A DNA stretch of 64,000 nt from Ceratopteris richardii (lineage: Eukaryota; Streptophyta; Polypodiopsida; Polypodiales; Pteridaceae). The notes below the pieces were generated by a model. It did not search any database. It was not told where the DNA came from and saw nothing but the letters and a program-made list of their open reading frames with translations. The DNA is taken from contig CM035435.1 in NCBI GenBank assembly GCA_020310875.1, positions 67,845,955-67,909,954 of the forward strand. Reading direction: 5' to 3'. The position numbers and the translations under genes were made by a program. Every line of letters starts with the position of its first letter. Position 1 is the stretch's first letter. Shown in pieces: positions 45,290 to 56,715 of the stretch.

Positions 45290-46349
45290 TGTTGGTGTAA
45301 ATCACAAGCCTACAAATTTGGCTTGGAAGACATCATGAAGACTCCACATGTATGAAGAACCATAGGAACATATGCTAGTGGTTTATTACCACTTTACCTC
45401 ATTGTAAAAGTCTAATTTGACTTAGAATCTTTTGTAATCACCTACCTAAGTGATTCGTGGAAAACTAGATCACTTAATTGAGAGAATATCTCCAAACTTT
45501 TAGATGATTGATCATAGGAAGCCAAAGATTTGAATTTGAATTCAAATCCTAAGTCATTTTCCTATAAAATTGGATGTGAAAAAGTCGCGGGTAGATCACT
45601 CCATTCCCGAGGCTCATTCTATTGAGTTTGAGTGTGTGTAAGGACTATACCATAGCCTACACCTCTCTACACCATTAGGCAATGCTAGTCATGCCAATGG
45701 GATTGTATACAAGTGTTAATTAATAGCAACATTTACATCATTCATCTCTGTATTCACTGCTTGTCTACTCCAAAGTCTGTTAACTTGTCAAGGGCATATC
45801 TCAGTCAATACTCCACCAAATTCCGTGATTCAAAGCTTGTTGGATTTCGCTCAAAGTCATCTACATGCTGACAAAGTTTGAAGTGATTTCGTTCACCAGA
45901 TTCAGAGAAATCGTCGTCGAGGTGCTCACTGGTCTATTCCTACTACAGTCCTAAAAAGTCGGGGGTATAGCTAATTTTGCTAAATCAATTTCTCTGAGTA
46001 TAGTTTGTTATTTTACATCATTCCAATTGCAAATGGTATCTTACTAAGCTAATTGAATACCCCTAGGAGGAATTTTATCAAGTGTTACTGTGTTGGTCAC
46101 ACTAAACAAAACATTGAGCAGGTATCAAGACCAAAATAGAAGGTTTTCTTAACTTTGTGAGTTCCAAAGTTATCTGTTTTGATTCAATCATTACACACTT
46201 CATTCCCAAAGGACATAGGCCAATTCTTGGTGTCATTGGAAAGCTAAGGGAGTCTACTAATCAAGTCTGAAGCTAAAGAGGGTTGGTACAAAGCAGGTTT
46301 TCGCAGTACCTACTCGATCTCTTGGATCATCCATCCATCTTTCCAAACA
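45290..46349 (+). repeat. Copia A2 5' LTR
   Basis: TGTTGGTGTAAATC to CCAAACA, 1060 bp. It carries the palindrome ATTTGAATTCAAAT (45534-45547), the TATA-like CCTATAAAAT (45561-45570), and the GCTCACTGGTCT block shared with B LTRs. Confidence 0.92.
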
Positions 46350-46350
46350 G

Positions 46351-46362
46351 TGATATCAGAGC
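46351..46362 (+). other. Primer-binding site, copia A2
   Basis: TGATATCAGAGC, one base off the canonical TGGTATCAGAGC, lies one base after the LTR. Confidence 0.85.
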
Positions 46363-46374
46363 CAATAAGGTAAA

Positions 46375-48660
46375 ATGGGAGATGGTTTTACTTCATTCAT
46401 TGATAAATTGGATAGGAACAACTATCAAGCTTGGTCTCTAAGGATGAAGACCTACTTACAAGGAAGGAGTCTCTATGGATACATCTCAGGAGATGAGGAA
46501 TTGCCCTCATTCAAAGCAAGAGGTTTGCCAACCAAGGAAGAGCAAGAAAAACTCAACACATGGTGTGCAAGGGATGCATTGGCAAGGTCTTATTTACTCA
46601 ACTCTATATGTGACTTTCTTTTATTTCATATCAGAAATTGTAAGACTTCCCAAGAGACTTGGGAAACCTTGTCATCATATTTTTCCTCCAATACAAGGGC
46701 TAGAAAAAACCAGTTGTGGATTGAATTCACAACACTAAGGAAGCAACCTAAGCAAGTTGTTTCAGAATTTGTGACCAAGATCAAAGATGTTGCAGATCAG
46801 TTAGCAACCATAGGAGAAGAAATTGAAGAAGAACAAATTGTAAGGCAGGTAATTAATGGAATCAAGGCTGATGACAAGTGGGAAAGCTTCACCACTGCAA
46901 TGGATCTCTACATGGACATGCACACTCCAGATCTTACAACTCTCATGGGTCAACTATTCACACATGAAGCAAAGCTTACCAAGAGTGGAGATACTACCAA
47001 AGGTAACAACTCTTTTGCCCTATACACTGATAAGAAATCTAAGGATAAAGGCAAGAGTAAGAAGGTGGAAGATGAATGCTCTACCTCCCAAGCCAACTAT
47101 GCAGGGCGAGGTAGATCTTCAAGAGGTAGGGGCAGAGGAGGTAAGCAAGGTAGGGGGAGATCCTATAACTCATCACCATGTAACATTTGTGGTTTGTCAA
47201 ACCACACCACAGATGAGTGTTACAGGAATTACAAAAATCAGAGAGGAAGAGGCTACCAAAGAGGTGGATACTCTCAGTCTAGAGGAAGGTTCAACCATCA
47301 CCAAGGCCACAACAACAATTATAACAACAACTACAACAACAATTACAATGGAAACTACCAAGGAGGATTCGGAAACAGAAAGGACTACAAAAACTACACA
47401 GAGGAGCAAGATGACTCTCTCTTGATCATGAACATGACTTCAAAGTCAGGTACAAATGATGATCACTTATTTTATATTGATTCAGGGTGTTCAAATCATG
47501 TGCCTGGTAATGTTGTAGTACTCTCTGATCTTGAGGAACCAAAAGGTAAACACCAAGTCCAAACAGGTGATGATACAAAGCATTTTGTAGTTAAAGTTGG
47601 AAACGTGAAAACTTGTGATGGTTATCAGAATTTGTTAAGCAGGGTACTCTATGTACCAACCATTACAAAGAACTTAATGAGTGTTGGTCAGATTGTAGAG
47701 AAAGGGTTGCAGGTCAGATTCAATCAGTATGGAGCATTTGTGGAGGACCCAAGACATGGATTCAAAAGGATAGCTAAAGGAGAAAAATCAGGTAGACTTT
47801 TCACTTTTGAGTTGGAAGATACAAAAAATATTGCATTATACAGTTATAAGGATCAGACACTTTCAGAGCTTGAGATTTGGCACAAGAGATTAGGGCACAT
47901 AGGAGAAAGGACCTTGAAGCAAATGTGCAGGGACCAATGTGTGCTTGGGATACCTAATATATCCAAGCAACATATGATTTACAAGTGTGGTTCTTGTCAA
48001 TTTGGTAAGTCTCATAGGTTACCCTTCTCCAAGAAAGGATATATGCATGAAGACTATCTAGAGCCTGTATACACAGATGTATGGGGACCTAGCAAAGACC
48101 CCTCAGTTTCAGGTTCAAGGTACTATGTGTCTTTTATTGATGACTATAGCAGATGGACTGTATTATACTTTATGAAGCACAAGGATGAGGTATTTAATTG
48201 TTTTAAGAAATATCTTGCATTAGTTGAAAATGAGACAGGAAGGAATTTGAAGAGGCTAAGGTCAGATGGAGGAGGTGAGTACTTCTCCAATGAATTTGAG
48301 GACTTCTTGCAGGACAGAGGTATCAAAAGGGAAATAACCACAAGGTACTCTCCTGAACAGAATGGGGTAGCTGAAAGAAGAAATAGGTTAATTGTTGAGA
48401 CAGCTAGATCTATGCTTAATGAGAAGAAATTACCTAACTACCTATGGGCAGAGAGTGTTTCTACTGCCACCTATCTCATAAACAGGTTACCATCAAAGTC
48501 ACTTGATGGTATGACACCATATGAAGCATGTCATGGTAAGAGACCATCATTGGATCACTCCAAAATTTTTGGGTGTGTAGCATATTTACACATACCTTCA
48601 CAGATTAGAGGTAAGCTAGATCCAAGGCTGAAAAATGTATTTTCATTGGATATGATTTAA
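46375..48660 (+). pseudogene. Copia A2 gag, protease, integrase (frame ends by a shift)
   Basis: ATG at 46375 (MGDGFTSFIDKLDRNNYQAW) is the first in frame after the primer site. The frame runs 761 codons: UBN2-type gag, Gly/Arg-rich region, CCHC knuckle (CNICGLSNHTTDEC), Asn/Tyr-rich repeats near residues 315-335, protease DSG (FYIDSGCSNH), pre-integrase zinc region (WHKRLGH, CGSCQFGK), and an integrase core with all three acidic residues in YTDVWGPSK, RSDGGGEYFSNEF and EQNGVAERRNR. It is lost near 48630-48660 by a frameshift in the integrase tail, ending in a TAA. Unlike the B copies, the integrase core is uninterrupted. Confidence 0.92.
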
Positions 48661-50591
48661 ATAAAAAAGGTTACAGGTTTTATAACCCTACCAATAAGGG
48701 ATTTATGGTAAGCAGAGATGTGATCTTTGATGAGAATGATTCTTGGTATGAGAATGAATGCAGGAAGGTCAAACTACCCTATGATTTGGAAGAAGAATTT
48801 CCAAAACTTACAAAGGAAGAACCTACTCAGGATGGAGATTCAAGTTCAGATGATGAAGATACAATCAACCTTGAAGAGTTCAAGGCATGGAAGTCCAAAG
48901 GCAAAATGAAGATGAAGAAGCTTGAGGACATACCAGAATCTTCAACTCAATCAATCAGAAGGTCTCAAAGAGAAAGCAAAAAACCTATCAGATATGGGAA
49001 TGATACATCTCTTGTTACTAAACATTCAATTTATCTTGCAAAGGATTTGCTAAATGAAGAACCAGGATCATATGAAGAAGCAATCAAAAAATTAGAATGG
49101 AAAGAAGCTATGGATGAGGAGATTGAAGCACTGAAGGAGAGTGATACATGGGAGTTAGTACCCAAGAAGGACTCCATGAAGGTAATAGGATCCAGATGGA
49201 TCTATAAATTGAAAAGAAATTCTGATGGCACAATTAACAGGTACAAGGCCAGATTGGTAGCCAAGGTTTTTGCACAAACCTAAGGCATTGACTATGAAGA
49301 AACATTTTCTCCTGTGGCCAAGATGCCAACAATCAGAGTGTTGGTGAGTGTGGCTGCATCAAAGAATTGGAACATGTACCAATTGGATGTCAAGAATGCT
49401 TTCTTGAATGGATGGATTTCAGAAGAGGTTTATATGTCACAACCTCCTGGCTATGAAGACCCTAAGAAGGTAACTTATGTTTGCAAATTGAAGAAGGCTT
49501 TATATGGATTGAAGCAGGCACCTAGGGCATGGAATTACAGGCTAACTACATACCTCCAAGACCAAGGTTTTGTCATGAGTAAGGCTGACACTTCTCTGTT
49601 CATTAAGAGAAGTAATTCAGAGGTAATCTATCTTTGTGTTTATGTTGATGACATCATCATTATAGGCAATGATGTCAATGGAATCAGAAGCATCAAAATC
49701 CAGATGATGAAGGAATTCAAGATCAATGATCTTGGATTATTGAAGTATTTTTTAGGACTTGAATTAGTTTACACTTATTCAGGAATATACATTACTCAGA
49801 AGAAGTATGTGCAGGACATGTTGAAGAAATTTCACTTGCAGGATGCTAAAGCAGCTAGCACTCCAATGGAGGTAAACTTAAAGCTAAGTGCCCATGAAGG
49901 TGATGAAGTCCAAGACATTACAAGTTATCAAAGTATGGTGGGTAGCTTGAACTATGCTACTCTAACCAGAATTGACATTGCATATGGAGTTACTGTGCTA
50001 AGTCAATTTATGCACAAACCAAGGATACCTCACTTAGAGGCTGCCAAAAGAATCTTGAAGTATCTCAAGGGTACACAGAACCATGGTTTGTACTTTCCTT
50101 ACACTTCAGATATTGATATAAAAGTTTATTCAGATGCAGATTGGGCAGGATGCAAGGATGATAGGAGAAGCACTTCTGGATACATTTCTTTTGCAGGTGA
50201 CAAACCAATTTCATGGTCTGCAAAGAAGCAACCAACTGTTGCATTTTCTTCTACAGAAGCAGAGTATAGAGGGCTAGCTAATGCCACTCAAGAAGCAATT
50301 TGGATTAAGCTTTTGTATTCAGAATTAGGCTTATATACTAGGCCTCCAATTATCTTTGGAGATAATACAAGTTCTCTTCACCTTGTAGCTAATTCTATCT
50401 ATCATGCCAGGACCAAACACATAGAAGTTCATTATCATTATGTGAGAGAGAAGTTGCTAAGCAAGGACATTCAGTTGACCTATGTGTCAACCAACATGCA
50501 ATGTGCAGATTTGCTGACTAAAGCTTCGGATGGGACCAAACTTTGCAGGTTCAAATCTATGATTGGATTGCAGGATATACTTGAAGATTGA
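48661..50591 (+). pseudogene. Copia A2 integrase tail, reverse transcriptase, RNase H (one stop)
   Basis: A single frame from about 48661 to 50591, with one nonsense codon, TAA 49281-49283, in the FAQT/GIDYEETFSP region. It carries the linker (NDTSLVTKHSIYLAKD), [35 protein letters not shown], active-site YVDDIIIIGND, SYQSMVGSLNYATL, RNase H DADWAGCKDDRRSTSGY, STEAEYRGLA and ARTKHIEVHYHYVREK. Apart from the nonsense codon all catalytic motifs look intact. It is the closest relative of the A1 pieces at 5543-10641. Confidence 0.92.
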
Positions 50592-50623
50592 AGATGAAAA
50601 CTTAAGCCAAAATGTTTGGCTTG

Positions 50624-50632
50624 AGAGGGAGC
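50624..50632 (+). other. Polypurine tract, copia A2
   Basis: GAGAGGGAG lies immediately before the 3' LTR start at 50634, matching the GAGGGGGAG of copia B. Confidence 0.85.
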
Positions 50633-50633
50633 T

Positions 50634-51681
50634 GTTGGTGTAAATCACAAGCCTACACATTTGGCTTGGAAGACATCATGAAGACTCCACATGTATGAAG
50701 AACCATAGGAACATATGCTACTGGTTTATTACCACTTTACCTCATTGTAAAAGTCTAATTTGACTTAGAATCTTTTGTAATCACCTACCTAAGTGATTCG
50801 TGGAAAAGTAGATCACTTAATTGAGAGAATATCTCCAAACTTTTAGATGCTTGATCATAGGAAGCCAAAGATTTGAATTTGAATTCAAATCCTAAGTCAT
50901 TTTCCTATAAAATTGGATGTGAAAAAGTCACGGGTAGATCACTCCATTCCCGAGGCTCATTCTATTGAGTTTGAGTGTGTGTAAGGACTATACCATAGCC
51001 TACACCTCTCTACACCATTAGGCAATGCTAGTCATGCCAATGGGATTGTATACAAGTGTTAATTAATAGCAACATTTACATCATTCATCTCTGTATTCAC
51101 TGCTTGTCTACTCCAAAGTCTATTAACTTGTCAAGGGAATATCTCAGTCAATACTCCACCAAATTGAGTGATTCAAAACTTGTTGGATTCCGCTCAAAGT
51201 CATCTACATGCTGACAAAGTTTGAAGTGATTTCATTCACCAGATTCAGAGAAATCGTCGTCGAGGTGCTCACTGGTCTATTCCTGCTACAGTCCTAAAAA
51301 GTCGGGGGTATAGCTAATTTTGCTAAATCAATTTCTCTGAGTATAGTTTGTTATTTTACATCATTCCAATTGCAAATGGTAGCTTACTAAGCTAATTGAA
51401 TACCCCTAGGAGGAATTTTATCTATTGGTCATACTGAACAAAACATTGAGCAGGTGTCAAGACCAAAATAGAAGGTTTTCTTAACTTTGTGACTTCCAAA
51501 GTTATTTGTTTTGATTCAATCATTACACACTTCATTCCCAAAGGACATAGGCCAATTCTTGGTGTCATTGGAAAGCTAAGGGAGTCTACTAATCAAGTCT
51601 GAAGCTAAAGAGGGCTGGTACAAAGCAGGTTTTCGCAGTACCTACTCAATCTCTTGGATCATCCATCCATATTTCCCAACA
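50634..51681 (+). repeat. Copia A2 3' LTR
   Basis: TGTTGGTGTAAATC to TTCCCAACA, 1048 bp. Palindrome ATTTGAATTCAAAT at 50877-50890. About 12 bases present in the 5' LTR are missing near 51420. Confidence 0.92.
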
Positions 51682-51686
51682 TGTAT

Positions 51687-52052
51687 GGCTTAGATGCCTT
51701 TTGTCTTATTTGGGTGTTGGTCAGTCCTCTACCACCACCATCTTCACCAATAGTCAGAGCACACTGGCAATTGTAAGGAACCTTGTGTTCCATGCCCGCA
51801 TAAATGACATTGAGGAGCACTATCATTATGTCATGGAGAGGCTCTTTACTAGAGAGATGATATTGACTTCTGTACCCACATAGGATAATGTTGCAAATCT
51901 TTTGACAAAGGCTCTAGCTAGGGAGAAGTTGAAGCTTTTTGCAAAGATTTAGGCTTACTTCCTTGTGTGGATTGATTTTTTTCACATAGCTTGTCATTTC
52001 CTTATACATGAGTGTTAGGTCCTCGTTTATTGCATTACTCCCAGGAGGGATT
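51687..52052 (+). pseudogene. D-type copia RNase H, right part, with polypurine tract
   Basis: It resumes as WLRCLLSYLGV, TNSQSTLAIVRNLVFHARI, IEEHYHYVMERLF and DNVANLLTKALA, then stops. CAGGAGGGATT precedes the LTR at 52053, as expected for a polypurine tract. Confidence 0.75.
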
Positions 52053-52100
52053 TGTTGATATATTTTGAAAGTGATATGTGTGAACACACTTAGGACTATG
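52053..52100 (+). repeat. D-type LTR, first 48 bp only
   Basis: TGTTGATATATTTTGAAAG and GTGTGAACACACTTAGGAC match the start of the LTR at 37878. Similarity then stops. 52101-52255 contains GGTGCA-rich low-complexity sequence without a gene. Confidence 0.65.
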
Positions 52101-52255
52101 GTGAAAGTGGTGACTTTGCAAGTAATGCAGAGGTGGTGCAGGAGTGCAAAATGGTGCACAGGTGGTGCACATGGCCAAGTACATGGGTGCATAGGTAGTG
52201 CATAAACAGATTGTTGACAATGGCTTTGCAAGAAAAGTTAAATTTAGGTTGAAAA

Positions 52256-53720
52256 ATGGTCTTTTCGGAGGGTTTTCAATGTTATTTAAGTGTTATGGAA
52301 GGTTTGGGTGAACCCTCCATTGTGCACACAATTGGGAGAAATAAAGGTAAAAAGTGGAAGAGATATGAAGTGAAAGCATTATGCAAGAGTTTATTAGTGG
52401 CCCCTCATTTGAAATTCTACCCTCATAAAGTCACCATAGGAGAAAATAGGGAGTCATTGGTACGATGACATTAAAGATTTTCTAAGACTAGAATGTATCG
52501 TGCCAAAGCCAATGCAGTGCAAAGGAAGAGGTTGCTAATCAAAAGAAGGCCTTTTATGTTTATTGAAGGAAAGTTATATAGATATGGTAAGGATAATCAT
52601 CTACAAAAGTACATGGAAGAAGAGGAGGCAAGGCACATCCTTCAAGACCCATATGAAGGATCAAGTGGTGGGCACCTCCCTGGCCATATCATGTGTCATA
52701 GAATTCATGATGCTAGCTTATGGTGGCCTACACTATTTAGAGATGTAGATGAGAGGGCTCAAGCATGTGATGTCTATCAAAGGTGTGGTCCCAAGACCAC
52801 AAAGTAGAGACACAATCATTTGGTTGTCTCTATATCATGGAAACCATTTGAGAAATGGGGGCTAGATTTTATAGGGCCCATCTATCCTACATCCTTTCTG
52901 AGAAAGGAGAAGTACCTATTGGTTACAAATGACTATGCAACTAAGTGGATTGAGGTTATCGCTTCTCCTAATTACATAGCCCAAATAGTTGTAGAATTCT
53001 TATACAGCAACATCTTTTGTAGATTCGGTTGTCCACTTGAAATTTGCATACGTCAAGGGACACACTTTGTGAACAAAGTTTTGTCTAAAATTTTTAATAG
53101 GTACAAGGTTCTTTATCAGACTTCCTATGCATACTACCCTAAGTCAAATGGATAGGCAGAATCAACGAACAAGGTATTAAGTGCTTTGTTAAGGAAGGAA
53201 TGTATGTTGCAGCCCGCTACATGGGGCACTACTTATCTAAGTACTCTAGGGGCCTATAGGTTGGCATGCAAAGAAGCAATAGGATAGTCCCCATTTCAGT
53301 TTCTATATGGGGTAATCCCTATTGAACCCTTTCAGTTTTTGCATGGCTCACTTAGAACAGAATTTTTGCAGGGAAGAAAGGATCCTAGGTCTCTGTTAGA
53401 CTGTTTGCACTGAGCAAAGTGGAGGATATTCACCTACATGCAGCAAAACAATTGGAGGAGAATCAAATGAAAAGGAAGGAGGATCATGATAGAAATATGT
53501 GGAAAAATGAATTACAGAATGGGTATGCTTGTTCTTTTACATAAACCTCAGTTTCAAGCACAATTATGAGGCAAATGGCTCCCTCATTAGGAAGGTCCTT
53601 ACAAAATTAGATCAATGTTATAATGGGGTGCAGTGGAGTTAGAAACTCTGAATGGAGAGGTGCTTCCCAACATATCTAGGCTCAAGGTCTATCATCAACA
53701 ACAATATTGAAGTCTTGTGG
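52256..53720 (+). pseudogene. Ty3/gypsy integrase, plus strand, broken
   Basis: Translation shows YRYGKDNHLQKYMEEEEAR, the zinc-binding HGG-equivalent region (SGGHLPGHIMCHRIHDASLWW; ACDVYQRCG) and the core (WGLDFIGPIYPTS, VTNDYATKWIEVI, FGCPLEICIRQGTHFVNKV, YYPKSNG). The integrase C-part follows (SPFQFLYGVIPIEPFQF; LETLNGEVLPNISRLKVYH). Stops at 52805-52807, 53153-53155, 53284-53286 and later. The wording of the core fits Athila/Tat-like gypsy elements, a tentative call. The 3' end runs into a tandem repeat at 53590. Confidence 0.8.
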
Positions 53721-55000
53721 ATCACCTTGAGCTACGAAATTTGTCAAGGTTGTACATAGTTTCTCTCGTCCTGTTTTTTTTGCTTAGTTTTCTTAGTTTC
53801 ATCAATTTTCATGCCTTTCTTTATGTTTTTTCATGGAAATTAGAAGACATTTTATAGCCCAAGTCATGAGCACCTTGTTGGAAATCTTTATGAATATTTT
53901 TTATAGAATTTTTTAGGATTTATTTTTTAGAATTAATTGTCTTTTTTCACTACTCTTTTTCTTGTTGAAACAGAAGAAAAAAAAATCTCTCTGAGTTTTG
54001 AGTGTGGCAATTTTCTAGAAGTTGAGGTAATTTTTTGAGAATTTTCTTTGATTATTTTGGATTTTTTGGGAATTATCCTAAAAAGAAGAAAAAGAAGAAA
54101 AAAAGAAAAAACTCCTCTCTCTACCCTCTCTCTACCCTCTCTCTACCCTCTCTCTACCCTCTCTCTACCCTCTCTCTACCCTCTCTCTACCCTCTCTCTA
54201 CCCTCTCTCTTCCTTCTCTCTCTTCCTTCTCTCTCTTCCTTCTCTCTCTTCCTTCTCTCTCTACTTCTCTAATGCTCTCTATACCTCTCTCTATCTCTCC
54301 CTACCTCTCTCTCCCCTCTCTCTTCTCTCTCTCCCCTCTCTCCTCTCTCTCTCCTCTCTCTACCTCTCACTCTTCCCCCCACCTCCCATCCTCCCCTACA
54401 TGGGAAGTCCTTAAAAAATTAGATCAATATTACACTGGGGTGCGGTGGCGTTAGAGACTCTGAATGGAGAGGTTTTGCCACTACTCAACATATCTAGGGT
54501 CAAGGCATATCATCAACAACAACATTGAAGTCTTGCGGATCACCTAGAACTACAAAATCATACAGGTTGTACATAGTTTTTCTTGTCCCATTTTTTTTGC
54601 TTAGTTTTCTTAGTTTTCTTAGTTTCATAGATTGTCGTGCTTTTCTCTATGTTTTCTCATGAAAATTAGAAGCCATTGTATAGCCTAATTCATGACCACC
54701 TTGTTGGAAAGTTTTAGGAAATTTTTTTAATTCTTTTTAAAATTTTTTTATCTTTTTTAGGATTTATTTTGGAACTAATTGTCTTTTTTCACTGCTCTTT
54801 TTCTTGTTGAAATAGAAGAAAAAAAGAAGCTCTCTGATTTTTGAGTGTGGCAAGTTGTCTAATACTTGTGGTAATTTTTCGAGAAATTTTCTTGAGTTGG
54901 AAGTTTTTGACATTTTATTTGATTTTTTCTCTATTTTTTGGCATATTTCAGAAAAAAAAATCCCCTTTCTCTTTATTATCCTTAAAAAAAAGCCCTCCTC
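53590..55000 (+). repeat. Tandem duplication, 813-bp period, in the 3' end of the gypsy element
   Basis: GGAAGGTCCTTACAAAATT at 53590 recurs as GGAAGTCCTTAAAAAATT at 54403. The copies align along AACTCTGAATGGAGAGG, GTCTATCATCAACAAC, TTGTACATAG and further to the poly(A)- and CT-rich ends (copy 1 near 54110, copy 2 near 54960). Copies have diverged, so the duplication is not recent. The repeat includes the very end of the integrase gene and downstream sequence. Confidence 0.85.
54110..54390. repeat. CT-rich microsatellite
   Basis: The unit ACCCTCTCTCT is repeated about nine times (54119-54215), then a TTCCTTCTCTCTC-type repeat and CT runs. Coding frames here are low-complexity artefacts. Confidence 0.9.
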
Positions 55001-55288
55001 TTTCTACCTCTCTCTTCATTCTCTCTCTACTTCTCTCACTCTCTCTCTTTACCTCTATCTCCTTTGCCTTCAGTTGTCTCAGTCAATATAGTCTGAACCT
55101 TACTAAGTCAGACGTGAGCAGCTATCTTCACAACACTCAGCCAATACTACAAAAAAATGATCCGGGAGAGAGAGAGAGAGAGGCTCTCCGCTATCAATCA
55201 CATTCGGGAAGCCTTCAGTGGATAGCTCCCCAATTCTATTGCGCTCTGTGTGTGTGTGAGAGAGAGAGAAAGAGAGAGAGAGGGTGGT

Positions 55289-55968
55289 GGGTGCCTCTAC
55301 CTTACGAGATTGGGTGTGTAAGTGTGTATTTCCAATTCATTGTACTCTCAAAAAAAAAACATATTGTCAGCAAGTTATTACCACGTGGTTCAAGAACATT
55401 TGAGGGTTTTACCTACCAAGTTCCAACCTATTTATATCACATTGGTGTTGAGACATATGATTCTAGAATTATCAAATACATTGCATCTGAGCCATTGGCA
55501 ATGCACTATATGTTGCAGATATCATACATTGCATCCAATCACACTTGATGGCAAGTATAAATCCATATTTCCCTTTCATCTCTAGCAAAAGATTCACTGA
55601 AATTCAAATCTTGGCTAGACATGTCCATGAGATTCTCATGATGGGTGCCTCTACCTTACGAGATTGGGTGTGTGAGTGTGTATTTCCAATTCATTGTACT
55701 CTCAAAAAAAAAATAATATTGTCAGCAAGTTATTACCACGTGGTTCAAGAACATTTGAGGGTTTTACCTACCAAGTTCCAACCTATTTATATCACATTGG
55801 TGTTGAGACATATGATTCTAGAATTATCAAATACATTGCATCTGAGCCATTGGCAATGCACTATATGTTGCAGATATCATACATTGCATCCAATCACACT
55901 TGATGGCAAGTATAAATCGCATATTTCCCTTTCATCTCTAACAAAAGATTCACTGAAATTCAAATCCA
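55289..55968 (+). repeat. Recent 354-bp tandem duplication
   Basis: GGGTGCCTCTACCTTACGAG starts at 55289 and at 55643. The two units are almost identical, including TTGTACTCTC followed by an A-run and GATTCACTGAAATTCAAATC. Short (GA)n and (GT)n runs lie just before the first unit (55158-55183; 55243-55283). I do not recognise a transposon domain in the unit. Confidence 0.9.
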
Positions 55969-56003
55969 TTTTTTTGGAAGTTTCCAAAATAAATCCAAAC
56001 TGA

Positions 56004-56715
56004 CTCTCTGATTGAGGAGATATCCCATGAAGGATTATTTTTACTTTCACATATTCACAAATACATTAGAAATGTTAAGCGCTAGTGAATCAGTTATTTA
56101 TTTTTAGAATGATTCGTTGCCTATTCAATTGAGTTCTCTTGCATTGTCATAACCCACATGACGGGGACATTTTGTAGCTCCAAAAATATTCTTTGATACT
56201 TTATTTGGCACCAAATACCATTCACTCATGTATATCCAAGGACTTATAATCTATTGCCTATCTCTAAAGTTTGTTTCTCTCCGTACTCCAAATTGAACTC
56301 CCTCGTCAAGGGGTTGTTTGTATTTCCAAAGGGTCTTAATCCTCTCCCACAAGGACATCGTTTGGCACAATGCCCCACCTCTTGTAACATCATAAACATA
56401 AGAAGAGGATATTGTGTGTATGCAATTGTGGGTTGGAGGCTAGTCTAAGCCCATCCACAAGTCTTGTCAAGTCCCTAAGCCTACTCTAAGTCTAACTTAT
56501 GTGCAAAGGGATACTTTAAGTCCTCTCTTTATGTATTTGTCTTGCTATTGGTACCAAGTGTAGGGCTATTCTAAGCCCCTCTCCCCCCCTCCAATGCGTC
56601 TCTCGTTCACAAGTGTAGGGCTACTCTAAGCCTCCCCCCTCTACCCCAACTCAATTTTCTGTGCCAATTTTGACTTCATTTTTGCAAGTGTGGTAACTTA
56701 TTTTTGGCAGCAATA
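56004..56715. other. No gene; short direct repeats before a copia gag
   Basis: The motif GGCTAxTCTAAGCC recurs near 56438, 56479, 56563 and 56618. The last two sit in a longer direct repeat (AAGTGTAGGGCTA, CTCTCCCCCC-like ends; 56553-56588 and 56609-56641). Otherwise nothing is recognisable. Confidence 0.5.

Larger units (their letters stand above)
45290..51681 (+). mobile_element. Complete copia A2 element (6392 bp)
   Basis: It has 5' LTR 45290-46349, primer site, gag-pol, polypurine tract, 3' LTR 50634-51681, and a perfect 5-bp target-site duplication. Gag-pol has one frameshift and one nonsense codon. By hand count the LTRs differ at about 20 positions plus a 12-base gap in the 3' copy, which is roughly 2%. 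The element is of moderate age and structurally complete, but not autonomous. Confidence 0.93.

Noticed and set aside
54035-55548. Frames of 139 and 235 codons rich in Leu/Ser/Pro
   Set aside because: They are translations of CT-rich microsatellite and A-rich tracts; no domain, and other frames look the same.
53590-55968. CRISPR-like or satellite array
   Set aside because: Only two units each, no spacer pattern, and the organism is a plant.
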